Source of the DNA: an uncultured Pelagibacteraceae bacterium
GTDB lineage: Bacteria > Pseudomonadota > Alphaproteobacteria > Pelagibacterales > Pelagibacteraceae
DNA: 64,000 nt
Assembly (NCBI GenBank): GCA_902551755.1
Contig: CACDEB010000002.1
Span: 124,001 to 188,000, forward strand
Direction: 5' to 3'
Shown here: positions 62,736-64,000 of the stretch, piece after piece
How positions within the stretch are numbered: the first letter of the stretch is position 1
Layout of the letters: each line of letters starts with the position of its first letter
Made by a program: the position numbers and the translations under genes
The notes under the pieces: generated by a model
The model's database searches: none
Seen by the model: only the letters and a program-made list of their open reading frames with translations
What the model was told of the DNA's origin: nothing

Positions 62736-63178
62736 TGACAGGCTACATTAAACTTTTTTAATCTCCAATAATTATAAGGCCAAGGGGTTACAAAACCTAC
62801 AATCAACATTAATGGAACAACCCACCAAGTTAATATTGCACCACCTGTTAAAAGATAATCTGTTAAATTCATTGCAACTTCCATACTGATCATAGATATA
62901 AAACTCATCCCTATTGCTGTATTAAATGCTTTTTTAAAATCAAACTTTTGTTTCATAAGTATGATTGTTTCTAAAATTATACTTGTGATTAATCCATTGA
63001 TAATTGCTAAAGTCATTATTCCAAGAACTGGAAATGGAATTTTAGTTAATTGAAAAAATAAGATTGTTCCAAAATCACCAATAGAGCATCCAAGTAAACA
63101 CCATGCAGTATTTTTTGCACTTCTTTTCCATGTGTGTTTACACGACCAATTAAAAGATAAACTTTCTGAACTCACCAA
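62732..63178 (-). CDS. DUF4396-like membrane protein
   Basis: A 148-residue membrane protein with four helices. NTAWCLLGCSIGDFGTILFFQ with its two cysteines, and the SMISMEVAMNLTDYLLTGG segment, match the DUF4396 pattern. The C-terminal half also has an aromatic stretch WWVVPLMLIVGFVTPWPYNYW. Start is uncertain: TTG at 63178 or GTG at 63175. It follows the cupredoxin gene by three bases. Cysteine, methionine and histidine content and the cupredoxin neighbour suggest copper handling, but the function is not known. Confidence 0.7.
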   Translation of the reverse strand: MVSSESLSFNWSCKHTWKRSAKNTAWCLLGCSIGDFGTILFFQLTKIPFPVLGIMTLAIINGLITSIILETIILMKQKFDFKKAFNTAIGMSFISMISMEVAMNLTDYLLTGGAILTWWVVPLMLIVGFVTPWPYNYWRLKKFNVACH

Positions 63179-63181
63179 AAA

Positions 63182-63691
63182 TTAGTTTAAGTCTACGTTA
63201 GCTACCATTCCAATTTGATAATGGCCAGGCACATTGCAAGCAATTTCAATATTCATTGCATTGTCAAACTTCCAAACTAAATCCCCTTTTTCATTTGGAG
63301 CTAATAGAACACTATTGCTATGTGAGTGACCCATTGCTTTATCCATCTTTGCCATTTTTTTCATTTTCTCTCTGTCAATAGAGTCAGCTAATAAAATTTC
63401 ATTCTCTACCATTTTTTCCATTTCAGGCTGATGTTTTTTATGCATCATTGCATTAGCAATGTTAAATTCATGTACAAGATTTCCTGCATTAACTACTTCA
63501 AATTTAATTGTCTCACCTTTTTTAATATTGAAAGATTTTGGTTCATAGTAGTTGTCATACATTTTGACTTTAATAGTTCTATCTACTTCATTAAGTTTTC
63601 CTTTTGAACCAATCATCATATTTTTATCTGCAAATGAAGCAGACGTAAAAATAAAAAATATAGTTAAAATATATATATAAATTTTAGTCAT
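63182..63691 (-). CDS. exported cupredoxin-like copper protein
   Basis: A 169-residue periplasmic protein. The signal peptide is about residues 1-21 (ending SASFA). The cupredoxin fold has a type 1 copper set: a histidine in NLVHEFNIA, then Cys, His and Met in CNVPGHYQIGM. The stretch between them (about 80-125) is rich in Met, His and Lys (MMHKKHQPEMEKM, MAKMDKAMGHSHS) and may bind extra copper. It probably carries electrons or copper. It starts two bases after the alternative oxidase stop, so they are co-transcribed. Confidence 0.85.
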   Translation of the reverse strand: MTKIYIYILTIFFIFTSASFADKNMMIGSKGKLNEVDRTIKVKMYDNYYEPKSFNIKKGETIKFEVVNAGNLVHEFNIANAMMHKKHQPEMEKMVENEILLADSIDREKMKKMAKMDKAMGHSHSNSVLLAPNEKGDLVWKFDNAMNIEIACNVPGHYQIGMVANVDLN

Positions 63692-63693
63692 AA

Positions 63694-63999
63694 TTAATTA
63701 TTTCCTCCTAAGTTTTCCTTTGTTGTTATTTGTTTATCTTTTGTATTATTTGTTTCTTTTGTTTTTCTTTCGTCTATAACATTTGCGAAACTGTGATTTA
63801 CATCTCTGTGCCCTGCCTCATCATCTCTAATAACCTTTACAACATCTTTTAATGTTGCGTGTAAAGGTAAGTTCCAATAATTTATTGCAACTTCTGGAGC
63901 AGGTTGATCTTTAATTTTGCCAGTTTCTAATTCTTGTAAATATTCTGTGTAACTTCTGACAGCTTCTTCTTCAAAGTAACCAACGATTCTATGTGCAGT
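63694..63999 (-). CDS. alternative oxidase, C-terminal part (cut by window edge)
   Basis: Only the last 101 residues are in the window. The frame reads through from the edge and starts in [19 protein letters not shown], the di-iron glutamate helix of alternative oxidases, then [13 protein letters not shown] and [13 protein letters not shown], the second diiron E-x-x-H helix. A ubiquinol oxidase of this kind reduces oxygen to water without pumping protons. The tail after the second motif is long, polar and low in complexity (Lys, Thr, Asn), ending LGGNN. It heads an operon with the cupredoxin and DUF4396-like genes. Confidence 0.9.
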   Translation of the reverse strand, partial: TAHRIVGYFEEEAVRSYTEYLQELETGKIKDQPAPEVAINYWNLPLHATLKDVVKVIRDDEAGHRDVNHSFANVIDERKTKETNNTKDKQITTKENLGGNN

Positions 64000-64000
64000 T

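Noticed and set aside
1-64000. CRISPR arrays, prophage genes, insertion sequences, rRNA
   Set aside because: I saw no spaced repeats, integrase, transposase, phage structural genes or rRNA segments on either strand.

Overview
The window looks like a chromosomal segment of a SAR11-type alphaproteobacterium (Pelagibacterales). The sequence is very AT-rich and spacers are short or negative: many genes overlap by 1-20 bases through TAATG or ATGA junctions, and no stretch over 300 bases lacks a gene. Content fits this lineage: TRAP and ABC uptake of small organics, methylcitrate cycle, dimethylglycine-type dehydrogenase, taurine transporter, and an AdoMet decarboxylase-spermidine synthase fusion. 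I see no rRNA, CRISPR array, phage or insertion sequence. One tRNA gene (CAT anticodon) is present.

Layout. 0.1-8.0 kb (minus): small membrane protein, citramalate synthase, cysS, nadE, class II DAHP synthase, glmS and a GlmU acetyltransferase domain without its uridylyltransferase half. 8.1-13.4 kb (plus): HAD phosphatase, prpD-prpB-prpC and a membrane-anchored SGNH protein. 13.4-16.3 kb: class I ribonucleotide reductase nrdAB behind two NrdR-like boxes spaced 31 bp. 16.5-24 kb: phosphohexomutase, DoxX, two TauE/SafE proteins, dusA and a TRAP transporter with a hairpin between dctP and dctQ. 24-30.3 kb: CoA transferase, cmk, rpoZ, MFS, hydroxyisobutyrate-type dehydrogenase, flavin protein, gamma carbonic anhydrase and a thioredoxin-like protein. 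30.3-32.7 kb: envelope glycosyltransferases.

32.7-38.2 kb is a coherent spermidine/methylthioadenosine module. The SpeD-SpeE fusion makes spermidine and MTA, MtnP splits MTA, Apt recovers adenine, MtnA isomerises methylthioribose-1-phosphate, and a FucA-type class II aldolase (in place of an MtnB dehydratase) would cleave the product to DHAP and methylthioacetaldehyde. A small uncharacterised membrane protein sits inside the operon.

38.2-45.7 kb is a surface-sugar island ending at tRNA-Met. With rfbA, rfbB, rfbC, an EvaA/TylX3-type 2,3-dehydratase, a Gfo/Idh ketoreductase, a TylC3-type C-methyltransferase and a 4-ketoreductase-like protein, it has one candidate for each step of a dTDP-mycarose-like (3-C-methyl-2,6-dideoxyhexose) pathway.

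45.7-62 kb holds two BASS-family transporters, a regulator with two winged-helix-like segments, and a probable amine/sulfonate utilisation region: dimethylglycine/sarcosine dehydrogenase-like protein, alanine dehydrogenase, omega-amino-acid:pyruvate aminotransferase, tauABC (TauC with a large extra N-terminal part), a PQQ-type sugar dehydrogenase-like protein, an LDH2-family dehydrogenase, a phosphate acetyltransferase-like protein and a HisD/HpsN-like dehydrogenase. 62-64 kb: a methyltransferase, then a minus-strand operon whose first visible gene is the C-terminal part of an alternative oxidase, followed by a cupredoxin and a DUF4396-type membrane protein.
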